Position numbers and translations under genes: made by a program | Source: Acinetobacter tjernbergiae DSM 14971 = CIP 107465 | GTDB taxonomy: Bacteria; Pseudomonadota; Gammaproteobacteria; Pseudomonadales; Moraxellaceae | NCBI RefSeq assembly: GCF_000374425.1 | Contig: NZ_KB894365.1 | Location: 1-64,000 of the forward strand | Direction of reading: 5' to 3' | DNA length: 64,000 nucleotides | Shown here: one piece after another, positions 10,148 to 18,382 of the stretch | Layout of the letters: the number at the start of each line of letters is the position of its first letter | Position numbering within the stretch: position 1 is the stretch's first letter | Notes under the pieces: generated by a model | Told to the model about the DNA's origin: nothing | Database searches by the model: none | The model's input: the letters and a program-made list of their open reading frames with translations, nothing else

Positions 10148-10216
10148 CTTGAGTCTTGCAGAAAAGCCTTTTATACTATTTAGTCTTTCAAATGTGATAC
10201 TCAAACGAGATAACTT

Positions 10217-10495
10217 ATGGCACGTGTAACCGTTGAAGATTGTTTAGACCATGTAGATAACCGTTTTGAGTTGGTACTTGTCGCGAGTAAACGTGCACGT
10301 CAATTAGCACGTCAAGGTATAGAACCTACTGTAGAATGGGATAATGACAAACCAACAGTGGTTTCATTACGTGAAATCGCAGCAGGTCATGTCACTAAAG
10401 AAATTTTGAAACAACGTGATCAAGATTACCAAACATCAAATCTTGATATGGTATTGTCATCGAACTCATTAAATTTAGAAGGTTTTACTTTTTAA
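10217..10495 (+). CDS. rpoZ: RNA polymerase omega subunit
   Basis: 92 residues starting [20 protein letters not shown], the conserved omega signature; it includes [12 protein letters not shown], which packs on the beta-prime subunit. Omega helps assemble RNA polymerase and forms part of ppGpp site 1 in proteobacteria. It is 69 bp after gmk and is followed by an intrinsic terminator, so spoT probably relies on its own promoter or on readthrough. Confidence 0.96.
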   Translation: MARVTVEDCLDHVDNRFELVLVASKRARQLARQGIEPTVEWDNDKPTVVSLREIAAGHVTKEILKQRDQDYQTSNLDMVLSSNSLNLEGFTF

Positions 10496-10513
10496 GTAAA
10501 GTTTTCTTAGCTT

Positions 10514-10545
10514 AAAAGCCCATTGTGAATACACTGGGCTTTTTT
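10514..10545 (+). terminator. Terminator after rpoZ
   Basis: Stem AAAAGCCCA/TGGGCTTTT with one mismatch lower down, then TTTTT. It lies 18 bp after the rpoZ stop. Confidence 0.85.
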
Positions 10546-10708
10546 GTTTAGTTTATTAACAAAATAAATTTTATATTGGTAAAATCAATATGATTCATTG
10601 AAAAAAATTATGAGTTTTTATAATGAACAAATTGACAATTTTAGCAATTTGCTTTTCATTAGAAGCTCAAGGTATTCATTACTGAATTTATGTTATAAAA
10701 GGTGTTTT

Positions 10709-12817
10709 ATGCCAGGCGAAGAGGTCAGCCAAGCCAAGCAGCAGCTCAAAATCATTATTGAAGCCTATCTTAAAGATAGCGACATTCAACACGTGCTTGC
10801 TGCCTGTGATTTTGCCGATTTAGCACATAGTGGCATCACTCGTAAAAGTGGCGAACCTTATGTTCTCCACCCAATTGCTGTGAGTTGTATTTTGGCACAC
10901 ATGCGTCTTGATGCCGATACACTTATGGCAGCCTTATTACACGATGTCATTGAAGATACTGAATTTACTAAAGGTGAAATTGGCGAAAAGTTTGGAGAAG
11001 TCGTTGCTGAACTAGTTGATGGTGTCACCAAACTCAGCCACTCTAGCGATAAAGAATATAACAAAGCTGCTTCATTCCGCAAAATTCTACAAGCGACTTT
11101 ACAAGATCCGCGTGTCATTATTATTAAACTTGCAGATCGCTATCATAATATGACCACATTAGGTGCGCTACGACCAGACAAACGCGCACGTATTGCTCAA
11201 GAAACCTTTGATATTTTTGTACCTATGGCACGTCTTGTAGGCATGAATGAGATGGCAGATAACTTAGAACACTTATGTTATCAAAATCTTGATTTAGACA
11301 TGTTTAATGACGTACAAACAGCACTCTTAGAAACAAAACCTAAACGTTGCGAATATCAAACAATTTGGGAGCAAAAACTCTCCGAGTTATTAAAAGCCTA
11401 TGATTTAAAAGGTCGTATTAAAAAGAAAAATAATAATATTGAATTGCTACGTCACTTTGTAAAAAGTGAAATAGACCTAAATGAACTTAGCCACAGCCAT
11501 GCCTTTGAAATCATCTTACAAAGTATTGCTGATTGTGATCGTTTAGTAGAAGCTCTAAAAGCAAACTTTCAAGTTTTACAATATAAAGATTATATTCGTC
11601 GCCCCTTGCCTGGTGGCAACCAATCCTTAATGATTAAACTTAAAGGTGAAAAAACAACACTATCGCTTACCATTCAAACTGAGCTTATGCGTAAAGCTGC
11701 ACGCTTTGGTGTGGTACTTGGAGAGAATGCTCCTCAAGCATGCCGCTCAGCAATTCAAGCTTCAATGCAGAATTTAAATACCCTTATTGATAGTGATTGT
11801 GCAAAAACCACTTTTAGCGATTTACTTGATTACTTACATCAAGAAAAAATTTGGGTGTATACCCCTCACGGTCAATTACATGAACTTCCACAAGGTGCAA
11901 CGGTTGTTGATTTTGCCTACTCAGCTAGTCTATTTTTAGGAAACCATGCCGTTGGGGCAAAAGTTGATGGAGAAATTCGCCCACTTTCAACCCCACTCCA
12001 TAGTGGTCAAGTGGTTGAAGTCATCACAGATGTTCTAGCAACACCCAATCCAGATTGGCTCAGTTTTATTAATACGCAAAAAGCACGTCGTGCATTACAA
12101 AATATGCTGAGAGAACAAGATATTGATGAACAGCGTTTAGTCGGACAACAAGCACTCAATCGCGCATTAAAGTTATTCAATCGCTCAATCGACGATCTCT
12201 CTCCTGCTGACTGGATCAGCGTTTTAGAGTGGCGACATTTAAGCAGTAAAGACACGCTATTTGAACAAATTGCTGTTGGCGATCTTTTACCGCAATTGGT
12301 TGCTAATCATCTATTTGCACAAGACTATCAATCACAACATCATGAAAATTCTGACCGCTTAATTCTGGGTACAGAAGGAATCGATGTTAAATATGCACAT
12401 TGCTGTAATCCTGTATTAGGTGATCCAATTCAGGGCCATTTATCTCGTCGCGGTTTAATCGTACATCGTGCTCGCTGCCGTAATTTATTGCACGAACAGC
12501 ATCTACATCCTGAAAATATTATGCCTCTTCATTGGCAGTCTGAAGAAATCGAGGATATTCGTTTCAGTGCTTACCTTTGTATTCATATGACAATGAACGA
12601 TGAGCAAATTTCTGACTTGATTTACCAATGCCGAAAAGCAAAAACAGGGGTAGAAATGGTTCACTCACAAGACCAAAAAACCTATGTCAATATCGTGGTC
12701 AGCAATCGAAATCAAATTGCTAAAATTATTAGAGATTTGCGAATGCACTTTGGTTTTCCTCGCATTGAGCGCTTAAACATACCGATTGCTCAACCCGAAG
12801 TAGCTAAAGTCAGCTAA
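10709..12817 (+). CDS. spoT: SpoT, ppGpp hydrolase with decayed synthetase domain
   Basis: 702 residues from the ATG at 10709, with AAGG about 7 nt upstream; the frame is open from a TTG at 10598, but that extension looks like leader sequence. The N-terminal HD hydrolase is intact: H54 in YVLHPIAV and the catalytic HDVIEDT at 78-84. The synthetase domain (about 240-345) is degenerate. The family FRVIV strand reads FEIIL, GYQSLHT reads GNQSLMI, and the catalytic E-x-Q-I-R-T strand reads LTIQTEL. TGS (about 378-440, starting IWVYTPHGQ) and a C-terminal ACT region remain. A monofunctional hydrolase SpoT is established for Acinetobacter baumannii, so this protein should only degrade ppGpp, with RelA the sole long synthetase. 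Confidence 0.95.
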   Translation: MPGEEVSQAKQQLKIIIEAYLKDSDIQHVLAACDFADLAHSGITRKSGEPYVLHPIAVSCILAHMRLDADTLMAALLHDVIEDTEFTKGEIGEKFGEVVAELVDGVTKLSHSSDKEYNKAASFRKILQATLQDPRVIIIKLADRYHNMTTLGALRPDKRARIAQETFDIFVPMARLVGMNEMADNLEHLCYQNLDLDMFNDVQTALLETKPKRCEYQTIWEQKLSELLKAYDLKGRIKKKNNNIELLRHFVKSEIDLNELSHSHAFEIILQSIADCDRLVEALKANFQVLQYKDYIRRPLPGGNQSLMIKLKGEKTTLSLTIQTELMRKAARFGVVLGENAPQACRSAIQASMQNLNTLIDSDCAKTTFSDLLDYLHQEKIWVYTPHGQLHELPQGATVVDFAYSASLFLGNHAVGAKVDGEIRPLSTPLHSGQVVEVITDVLATPNPDWLSFINTQKARRALQNMLREQDIDEQRLVGQQALNRALKLFNRSIDDLSPADWISVLEWRHLSSKDTLFEQIAVGDLLPQLVANHLFAQDYQSQHHENSDRLILGTEGIDVKYAHCCNPVLGDPIQGHLSRRGLIVHRARCRNLLHEQHLHPENIMPLHWQSEEIEDIRFSAYLCIHMTMNDEQISDLIYQCRKAKTGVEMVHSQDQKTYVNIVVSNRNQIAKIIRDLRMHFGFPRIERLNIPIAQPEVAKVS

Positions 12818-12917
12818 CAGCTTAATCAGGCATTTTGTACTCAAGTCTCAATTAGGAAAATTCTATAAAAATAAAATACCAAGAATCATTCTAAACAATA
12901 GCGACTAAACAGTATTC

Positions 12918-12940
12918 AACCGTCTTGCGGTTAAATTTTT
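12918..12940 (+). terminator. Weak possible terminator after spoT
   Basis: A 5-bp stem AACCG/CGGTT with loop TCTTG, followed by TAAATTTTT about 100 bp after the spoT stop. The stem is short, so function is doubtful. Confidence 0.3.
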
Positions 12941-12990
12941 GTGTTAAAGTCGCATTGTTTAAGATAGAAACAATGACATAGGAGAGCTTA

Positions 12991-13374
12991 ATGTCACGTC
13001 AAGTTATTCATACTGAACACGCCCCTGCTGCTATCGGAACATATTCTCAAGCAATCCTTGTTGGCAACACGCTCTACCTTTCAGGTCAGATTGGTTTAGA
13101 CCCATATAGTATGGAACTTGTAGAAGGCATTGAGGCTCAGATTCGTCGTGTATTCGACAATCTTAAAGCAGTATGTACAGCTGCGGGTGGTAGCTTAGCA
13201 GACATCGCTAAATTGAATATTTTCCTTACTGATCTGTCTCATTTTCAGCTCGTTAACCAAATTATGGGCGAATACTTTGCTCAACCATATCCTGCTCGAG
13301 CAGCCCTAGGCGTAGCAAGCCTACCTAAAGGTGCTTTAGTTGAAATGGATGGAATTGTTATCATTTCGATATAA
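12991..13374 (+). CDS. ridA: RidA family enamine/imine deaminase
   Basis: 127 residues, the full RidA length. The conserved catalytic Arg and Glu are present (R103 in [22 protein letters not shown], with E118). RidA proteins hydrolyse reactive 2-aminoacrylate and related imines produced by PLP enzymes such as threonine dehydratase, protecting other PLP enzymes. The ATG at 12991 has GGAGAG 7 nt upstream. Its place after spoT is common in gammaproteobacteria. A C-terminal terminator follows. Confidence 0.9.
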   Translation: MSRQVIHTEHAPAAIGTYSQAILVGNTLYLSGQIGLDPYSMELVEGIEAQIRRVFDNLKAVCTAAGGSLADIAKLNIFLTDLSHFQLVNQIMGEYFAQPYPARAALGVASLPKGALVEMDGIVIISI

Positions 13375-13410
13375 AATTAAAACCTTAATTATCAAATAGA
13401 TAAATATTTA

Positions 13411-13442
13411 AAAAAATACTACCGATCAGGTGGTATTTTTTT
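13411..13442 (+). terminator. Terminator after ridA
   Basis: Stem AAAATACTACC/GGTGGTATTTT (one G-U pair) with loop GATCA, then a T run. Confidence 0.8.
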
Positions 13443-13497
13443 ATTCAAATTCTCAATAAGAATACATTCGCTATTAGAATGAAATTCATTGACAAAC

Positions 13498-13516
13498 GAT
13501 AACAATTATCAATAAT
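13498..13516 (+). promoter_or_regulatory. Candidate Fur box upstream of bfd
   Basis: GATAACAATTATCAATAAT matches the 19-bp Fur consensus GATAATGATAATCATTATC at 13 of 19 positions, and a further half-site, CAATTATCG, follows. It lies 36-54 bp before the bfd ATG. Iron repression of bfd is the rule in related bacteria; here it is inferred from the match. Confidence 0.6.
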
Positions 13517-13551
13517 ATCAATTATCGCATTAATATTTGTGGATCACTCCC

Positions 13552-13746
13552 ATGTATGTTTGTTTATGCCGTGGAATCACAGATCAAGATATCAAAGACG
13601 CTGTTGCAAACGGTGCTGAAAGCTATCGTGAAATTCGTGATTTACTCGACTTAGGCACTTGCTGTGGTCGCTGTGCACCTGAAGCACGTTCAATTATTAG
13701 CGATGAGTTAGCAGAAATTGCCGCCCGTATTTCTGTTGCTGCCTGA
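13552..13746 (+). CDS. bfd: Bacterioferritin-associated ferredoxin Bfd
   Basis: 64 residues from the ATG at 13552 (MYVCLCRGIT); an in-frame TTG five codons earlier is unlikely. The four [2Fe-2S] ligands are C4, C6, C38 and C41 (CLC and CGRC), the distinctive Bfd spacing. Bfd carries electrons to the bacterioferritin haem to release stored iron under starvation. A bacterioferritin gene lies 264 bp downstream on the same strand, and a Fur-like box sits upstream, so the pair forms an iron mobilisation and storage unit with separate control. Confidence 0.93.
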   Translation: MYVCLCRGITDQDIKDAVANGAESYREIRDLLDLGTCCGRCAPEARSIISDELAEIAARISVAA

Positions 13747-13797
13747 TTTCTCCAAATTTATAATATCTATATCTTTAATTTTCGGTTTACGACTCCG

Positions 13798-13844
13798 CCG
13801 CTTCTTGTAGAACTTTAACCATTCCACATTTAAGCGGTTTTTTT
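13798..13844 (+). terminator. Possible terminator after bfd
   Basis: Stem CCGCTT/AAGCGG with a long 28-nt loop, followed by seven T. The long loop weakens the call. Just after it is ATGATAATAATTATTT (13845-13860), a weaker Fur-like sequence upstream of bfr. Confidence 0.4.
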
Positions 13845-14010
13845 ATGATAATAATTATTTGTCTGTGAAGCTTAAAACACGCATCATATTTCTGATTGTG
13901 ATTTTCATTTGCCGTTCTATAAATTACTCGCCAGATACCGATTTGTTGATTAAAATCATATAAATTGCCTTAACAACTAGGGCATCATTTGTTGTTATGG
14001 AGTAAATGCA

Positions 14011-14475
14011 ATGAAAGGCAATCGTGAAGTTATTAACCAGCTCAATCAGGTGCTTTATCACCATTTAACTGCAATTAACCAATATTTTTTACACTCGCGT
14101 ATGTTTAATGACTGGGGAATTGAACAACTTGGTTCTGCTGAATACAAAGAATCAATTCGCCAAATGAAGCATGCAGATAAAGTGATTGCGCGTATTTTAT
14201 TTTTAGAAGGCTTACCAAATTTACAGCACCTAGGAAAATTATATATTGGACAACATACAGTTGAAGTCTTGAACTGTGATATCCGTAAAGTAAAAGAGAA
14301 TATCGAAGCGATCAAACAAACCGTTGAACTCGCGGAAGCAGAGCAAGACTATGTTACTCGCGATTTGGTACAAGAAATTTTAGAGAAAGAAGAAGAATAT
14401 TGGGACTGGCTCGATACACAACTCGACCTAGTTGAAAATGTTGGTATCGAAAACTACATTCAAAGCCAAATTTAA
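14011..14475 (+). CDS. bfr: Bacterioferritin subunit, ferroxidase site degenerate
   Basis: 154 residues, collinear with E. coli Bfr without gaps over nearly all its length (MKGNREVINQLNQ; LFLEGLPNLQHLGKL). The haem ligand M52 (QMKHADK) is kept. Of the di-iron ferroxidase ligands known in E. coli (E18, E51, H54, E94, E127, H130), only H54 and E127 are present; the others are H18, Q51, V94 and Y130. Such subunits in two-subunit bacterioferritins bind haem and co-assemble with a ferroxidase-active partner, which is not encoded in this window. It is therefore probably a structural and electron-transfer subunit, not an iron oxidase on its own. A GGAG site precedes the ATG at 14011. Confidence 0.92.
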   Translation: MKGNREVINQLNQVLYHHLTAINQYFLHSRMFNDWGIEQLGSAEYKESIRQMKHADKVIARILFLEGLPNLQHLGKLYIGQHTVEVLNCDIRKVKENIEAIKQTVELAEAEQDYVTRDLVQEILEKEEEYWDWLDTQLDLVENVGIENYIQSQI

Positions 14476-14487
14476 ACTTTAGCCATT

Positions 14488-14535
14488 AAGCTCCCTACTT
14501 TAACTTTATAACAAGGTCAAAGTAAGGAGCTTTTT
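14488..14535 (+). terminator. Terminator after bfr, convergent with the pilin locus
   Basis: A long stem AAGCTCCCTACTTT/AAAGTAAGGAGCTT (one mismatch) followed by TTTTTC. It sits between the convergent ends of bfr and the OTase gene and probably serves both. Confidence 0.85.
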
Positions 14536-14536
14536 C

Positions 14537-16174
14537 TTAGTGCTTTGTTCTATTATTTAATTCGAAAATTTCTGCTAAACTTATTTTTTGCTTATGCAAT
14601 TGCTGCAATACAAATAATTGCTGCTCTGCTTCCACAAGCTTATGATTATAAACAAGCAATTGTGCATATTTTTTTAGATTATAAGGTGTTGCCTTATTCT
14701 TAACCATTTCCCCAAGCCGTATCAAATCTGAATCTGACATAGATGTTTGGGGCTTTAATGCAACCCAATCTAAACGTTGCTGAAACTGCGTCAACAACAT
14801 AATCCTAGAACTCCCCAAAATCTTTTCAGTCGGTTGCTGACCTTTAAACACTAAAGGGCTATTACATTGAAAAAGCCTATAATCTCTCCAAACAATCAAT
14901 AACACGACCACAGCAGCCAGCCAAACACAACGAATTACACTGCGAGAAATATTGATTCCCTTTAAATTAGGTGTTTGCGCTTGAATGAGTCCTAACAAGA
15001 AACCCATCGGAAATAAAAAGTAGGCATAACGCTGAGGGAACTCTAACATTGCATGAATTAAAATTGCAGTTACCATCAAAATTGCCACAACCGAAATGGT
15101 ATCTTTTGCATTTTTATGCAACCAGAAGAGCCAGATTAGTATGTAGCCAATAATTAAAATGCCAAGAGGAATACCATTCCAAACAAGAACATCTAGCAAA
15201 ACATTATGTGCGCTGTTAAACCAAACATGTACAGTATTAAAATGAATACTCTCAACAACAGCGATACTCGTTTGGTTCCATCCATAACCAAACCAAGGTC
15301 GCTCGAGAATTGCGTGTAAAATTTGTGCCCACATCCCAAGCCGTTCATGCCCAGACCCAGCACGCTGAGCAATTGATGCGGTATGAACAACATCTGCGCT
15401 TGACGCAATTAATTTTGTTATAAACGGTAAGAAATAGGCTGCTATCAAAAAGTAACTACCCGACCATAACAATAACTTATAAAAACTAAATCGTGGTTGA
15501 TTTCTACGCTGTTTATAAACCCAATAACCGAAAATAAAAATACATACAATCCAAGGCGTTCTAGACTGACTCAGGCTAATTGCAAATAAGATAGATAAGC
15601 TTGATGGAATAAGCAGCCATAAAGATGCTTTATGCTTTTCATATAAGAACAATGCACCCATTAAACCTATAATCAAAAATGTAGCTAAATTATTGGGTTG
15701 ACCAAAATTGGCATATGGGCGGTTGCCTTTGAGCTGAATAACCCAATTAAAGTTTGACTCTAGATTCAACCATTGAACAATCGCAATCAAACTACTTATA
15801 AAAGCAACGCTCAGTACGATATAACTCAACCCTTGCATAGAGCGTTGACGATTTTCAGATGTAGAGGACAGGTTATATCCCATCGCCACCATGACCCAAA
15901 AACCAAATAAATATGCTGTACTCAATAAGGCAACACTAAAATCAGAGACCAGACCACCACTCCATTGCAACAATGGGATAAAAGCAACTGGCAATATATA
16001 AAGTTGTAGTTTGGGTATCTGAATATTTCGATTGAGAAAAAGCGTAAATAGCGTTAGCGCAGCAGCGAAAGTTGCCAACTCACTGGAAAAGGTGACCCAG
16101 GGATAGGTGTGAAATGGTGATAGCCAAGCGAAACTGATTAACAGCGCAGCAATTACTAAACATAAAATTTTCAT
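14537..16174 (-). CDS. PglL/TfpO-type O-oligosaccharyltransferase (Wzy_C family)
   Basis: 545 residues from the ATG at 16174 (MKILCLVIAALLISF); the frame is open to 16240, but that extension would carry an intrinsic terminator inside it. About ten or more hydrophobic helices are visible. The periplasmic Wzy_C loop contains RPYANFGQPNNLATF and the conserved His-bearing segments HVWFNSAHNVLLDVLVWNG and HAMLEFPQRYAYFLFP. A C-terminal soluble tail follows. Enzymes of this family move lipid-linked glycans onto Ser/Thr of periplasmic proteins. Being downstream of the major pilins suggests a pilin-specific enzyme like TfpO or PglLComP, but a general PglL cannot be excluded. Neither pilin ends in the C-terminal Ser used by TfpO in A. 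nosocomialis, so another site would be used. Confidence 0.82.
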   Translation of the reverse strand: MKILCLVIAALLISFAWLSPFHTYPWVTFSSELATFAAALTLFTLFLNRNIQIPKLQLYILPVAFIPLLQWSGGLVSDFSVALLSTAYLFGFWVMVAMGYNLSSTSENRQRSMQGLSYIVLSVAFISSLIAIVQWLNLESNFNWVIQLKGNRPYANFGQPNNLATFLIIGLMGALFLYEKHKASLWLLIPSSLSILFAISLSQSRTPWIVCIFIFGYWVYKQRRNQPRFSFYKLLLWSGSYFLIAAYFLPFITKLIASSADVVHTASIAQRAGSGHERLGMWAQILHAILERPWFGYGWNQTSIAVVESIHFNTVHVWFNSAHNVLLDVLVWNGIPLGILIIGYILIWLFWLHKNAKDTISVVAILMVTAILIHAMLEFPQRYAYFLFPMGFLLGLIQAQTPNLKGINISRSVIRCVWLAAVVVLLIVWRDYRLFQCNSPLVFKGQQPTEKILGSSRIMLLTQFQQRLDWVALKPQTSMSDSDLIRLGEMVKNKATPYNLKKYAQLLVYNHKLVEAEQQLFVLQQLHKQKISLAEIFELNNRTKH

Positions 16175-16182
16175 ATTCAAAT

Positions 16183-16223
16183 AAAAAAAAGAGCCTGATC
16201 TAATTATACATCGAAGCTCTTTT
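16183..16223 (-). terminator. Intrinsic terminator or attenuator between tfpZ and the OTase gene
   Basis: On the minus strand AAAAGAGC (complement of 16216-16223) pairs with GCTCTTTT (16187-16194) around a 21-nt loop and runs into eight or more T. It lies just upstream of the preferred OTase start and would limit readthrough from the pilins. Confidence 0.6.
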
Positions 16224-16255
16224 AAACAAATTTTATTCATCAATAGAATTCAGAT

Positions 16256-16990
16256 CTATTTCCATGGGCGCAAGTCAACTATTTTAACCACCTCACCTTT
16301 TTCTTTATCAATTAAAACTGTCATATCGACAGCATTCGCCTTTAATGGGACGAAAGCATCTGCCTGTGGATATTGCCCCAAGATTTCTTGTACCAATTTT
16401 TTATCATTATATTTATACAACTCTTTAATATTTAAAGCTTTTTTCTGCAACTGCTTCCTCTGATTAATTAATGGTGAATATAGATTAGGGCGTTGAGCAA
16501 TATCAACACCAGAAAAAACTGCCTCAAATGTTACTTTATTATTTTCTTCCACATCTTTCGGAGACGTCGCTGCAACCCATTGAGGATAGAACCAAGATGG
16601 ATTTTGATACGCCTGCTGTGCTTTTTTAATATTACGGTTATCTATATCATTCACTCTTACGTTATCAAAACGATCTACATTGAAAACCAACCAAGCAGGA
16701 CGCCCTTGTGAAATAGTCCACAATCCATAACCCAAAGCAGAAATTTGCAATAAGACAATCACTGTTAAATCAAAAAGTAGCGTTTTCTTACCTTGCTTAT
16801 AGACAAGCAATGTCAATAAAGGTCCTAAGATAACATCTATCACCAGCATCATTAAAAAAATATGCGTCACACCGACGGCTTTTGCTAGCGGTGATGGATA
16901 CCAAATAAAAAAAACAAGCCCAATAACCAACAAAGCGACACTGATCGAAACCAATCCATGAATCAAAAATGCTTTAATACGCATAGACAT
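16256..16990 (-). CDS. tfpZ: TfpX/TfpZ family type IV pilin accessory protein
   Basis: 244 residues from the ATG at 16990 (MSMRIKAFLIHG); the frame is open to a TTG at 17053 that would overlap the pilin gene. Three hydrophobic helices fill the first half (FLIHGLVSISVALLVIGLVFF; the HIFLMMLVIDVILGPLLTLLV segment; and LTVIVLLQISALGYGLW). The periplasmic C-terminal half has no motif I know. TfpX/TfpZ proteins are encoded next to pilin genes and affect pilin surface levels, apparently by protecting or stabilising particular pilin types; mechanism is poorly known. It follows the second pilin by 44 bp. Confidence 0.8.
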   Translation of the reverse strand: MSMRIKAFLIHGLVSISVALLVIGLVFFIWYPSPLAKAVGVTHIFLMMLVIDVILGPLLTLLVYKQGKKTLLFDLTVIVLLQISALGYGLWTISQGRPAWLVFNVDRFDNVRVNDIDNRNIKKAQQAYQNPSWFYPQWVAATSPKDVEENNKVTFEAVFSGVDIAQRPNLYSPLINQRKQLQKKALNIKELYKYNDKKLVQEILGQYPQADAFVPLKANAVDMTVLIDKEKGEVVKIVDLRPWK

Positions 16991-17034
16991 AACGAGTCTT
17001 AATGCTCCATTATTAAGATAAGGTATTTTATGCT

Positions 17035-17559
17035 TTAAAGTGGATAGCGACAATTACTTGGGATATATTTATATGCATTGGTTGAACGCACGCCACAACC
17101 CCAAACAATCGGCTGCCCTGGCATAATGGCAGCGCTCGGTCGAGCAGAACCATTTACATTTCCAGAACCAGGTGTAAGCACAACATTCGAATTTAGACTA
17201 GTATTGATTAATCCACTATACTGAATTTCAATCCGCCCCTCATTCATAACAGGCGTCGCTAAACTAGTAACACCTGCAATACTAATGCTGCTCACATTTT
17301 CAGTTGGCGTAAATTGGAAAAAATATGATCCCGGAAGATTGGCGCCTGTGCCACTATAGGAAATAATAGTACCACTGATCATATATCCCAATGTTTCAAC
17401 CACAGCCAGCTTAGCTTCACTCGCAAGCACTAATCCTTCTGAAACTTTAGTTCTGACCGTATAATTCTGATAAGCAGGAATTGCAATAGCTGCGAGAATA
17501 CCAATTATCGCCACCACAAGCATTAGCTCAATTAAAGTAAAACCTCTTATCGCTTTCAT
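17035..17559 (-). CDS. pilA: Second tandem major-type pilin (PilA paralogue)
   Basis: 174 residues with leader MKAIRG and [33 protein letters not shown], a type IVa major pilin N-terminus. The C-terminal Cys pair ([14 protein letters not shown]) defines the D-region loop. It aligns end to end with the pilin encoded just upstream (shared [26 protein letters not shown]) but differs widely in the exposed region, so it is a diverged duplicate. It lies after the terminator of pilin 1 and has only a degenerate sigma-54-like site of its own, so it is probably less expressed. It may be an alternative shaft subunit or a minor component. Confidence 0.88.
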   Translation of the reverse strand: MKAIRGFTLIELMLVVAIIGILAAIAIPAYQNYTVRTKVSEGLVLASEAKLAVVETLGYMISGTIISYSGTGANLPGSYFFQFTPTENVSSISIAGVTSLATPVMNEGRIEIQYSGLINTSLNSNVVLTPGSGNVNGSARPSAAIMPGQPIVWGCGVRSTNAYKYIPSNCRYPL

Positions 17560-17597
17560 AAGCTTATTTCCCTCTATTCTTTAATTATTTTAATACT

Positions 17598-17612
17598 ACA
17601 ATTTTAATGCCA
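17598..17612 (-). promoter_or_regulatory. Degenerate sigma-54-like promoter of the second pilin
   Basis: The minus strand reads TGGCATTAAAATTGT. It has the GG of the -24 element, but the -12 GC is GT, a change expected to weaken the promoter. It lies 39 bp before the pilin ATG. Confidence 0.35.
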
Positions 17613-17715
17613 ACTATATTATTATTTTATAACAACAACTTAAAGCATACCGACCAATGGTTAACTAACAATTATTGTCAAAATATTACAATTTACTCAC
17701 CGATCTTACCTTTCC

Positions 17716-17763
17716 TCTGATCAATAAAAAACGCATCCGAAGATGCGTTTTTTATTGATCAGA
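17716..17763 (-). terminator. Strong terminator between the two pilins
   Basis: A perfect 22-bp inverted repeat (17716-17737, 17742-17763) closed by a 4-nt loop, with T runs on both strands. It lies 7 bp after the pilin 1 stop and should end most pilin 1 transcripts. Confidence 0.92.
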
Positions 17764-17770
17764 CTAAATA

Positions 17771-18310
17771 TTAGTTTACATAACGACAGTTAGCAGGTAC
17801 ATATTTAAATGATGCTTCTGCGCCAGTTACTAATGTACAACCCCAAACTACTGGAGCACCTTGAGCAAGAGGAGAAGCAGGTATACCAGTTGTAGCACTT
17901 TGAACAACACCACTACCAGGAATTAAACGAATAGTAGAAGCCAATGAAGTAGCTAATTGACCAGCATAAGTAATTGTAATAGTACCATCATTAGCCACTG
18001 GCGCAACTACGTTTCCAACTGCTGCAATTGCGATTGAAGCAACGTTTTCACCTGCTGTGTATTCATAACCATAAGAACCAGCAACTGATGCGCCTGTACC
18101 AGCATAAGCTGCAATAGGACCAGTATTACGAGTTGCAAATGTTTCAGCAACAGCAGTTTTAGCAGCATTAGCCAACGTTAAACCTTCTGTTACTTTTGTA
18201 CGCACCGTATAACTTTGATAAGCTGGGATTGCAATTGCAGCCAAAATACCAATAATCGCTACAACGATCATTAATTCGATAAGAGTAAAACCTTTTTGCA
18301 TTGATTTCAT
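17771..18310 (-). CDS. pilA: Major type IV pilin PilA/ComP
   Basis: 179 residues. Leader MKSMQKG, then [37 protein letters not shown] and a C-terminal disulfide pair (VWGCTLV, ANCRYVN). This is the standard type IVa shaft pilin, cut and methylated by PilD and polymerised by PilB. GGAGA lies 8 nt before the ATG. A sigma-54 promoter with tandem upstream repeats and a strong terminator immediately after the gene fit an abundant single-gene transcript. The variable region is rich in Ala, Gly, Thr and Ser, with candidate O-glycosylation sites for the OTase downstream, none of which I can pinpoint. Confidence 0.93.
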   Translation of the reverse strand: MKSMQKGFTLIELMIVVAIIGILAAIAIPAYQSYTVRTKVTEGLTLANAAKTAVAETFATRNTGPIAAYAGTGASVAGSYGYEYTAGENVASIAIAAVGNVVAPVANDGTITITYAGQLATSLASTIRLIPGSGVVQSATTGIPASPLAQGAPVVWGCTLVTGAEASFKYVPANCRYVN

Positions 18311-18367
18311 AACATTTCTCCAATGGTATAAATTTTTATAAGCCTTTTTTCAGCTACTTTGTATTTA

Positions 18368-18382
18368 GCATGTTCTATGCCA
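18368..18382 (-). promoter_or_regulatory. Sigma-54 (RpoN) promoter of pilA
   Basis: The minus strand reads TGGCATAGAACATGCT. The GG and GC elements are exactly ten bases apart and the flanks match TGGCAC-N5-TTGCW well. It lies 58 bp before the pilA ATG. RpoN with PilS/PilR drives pilA in related bacteria. Confidence 0.75.
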
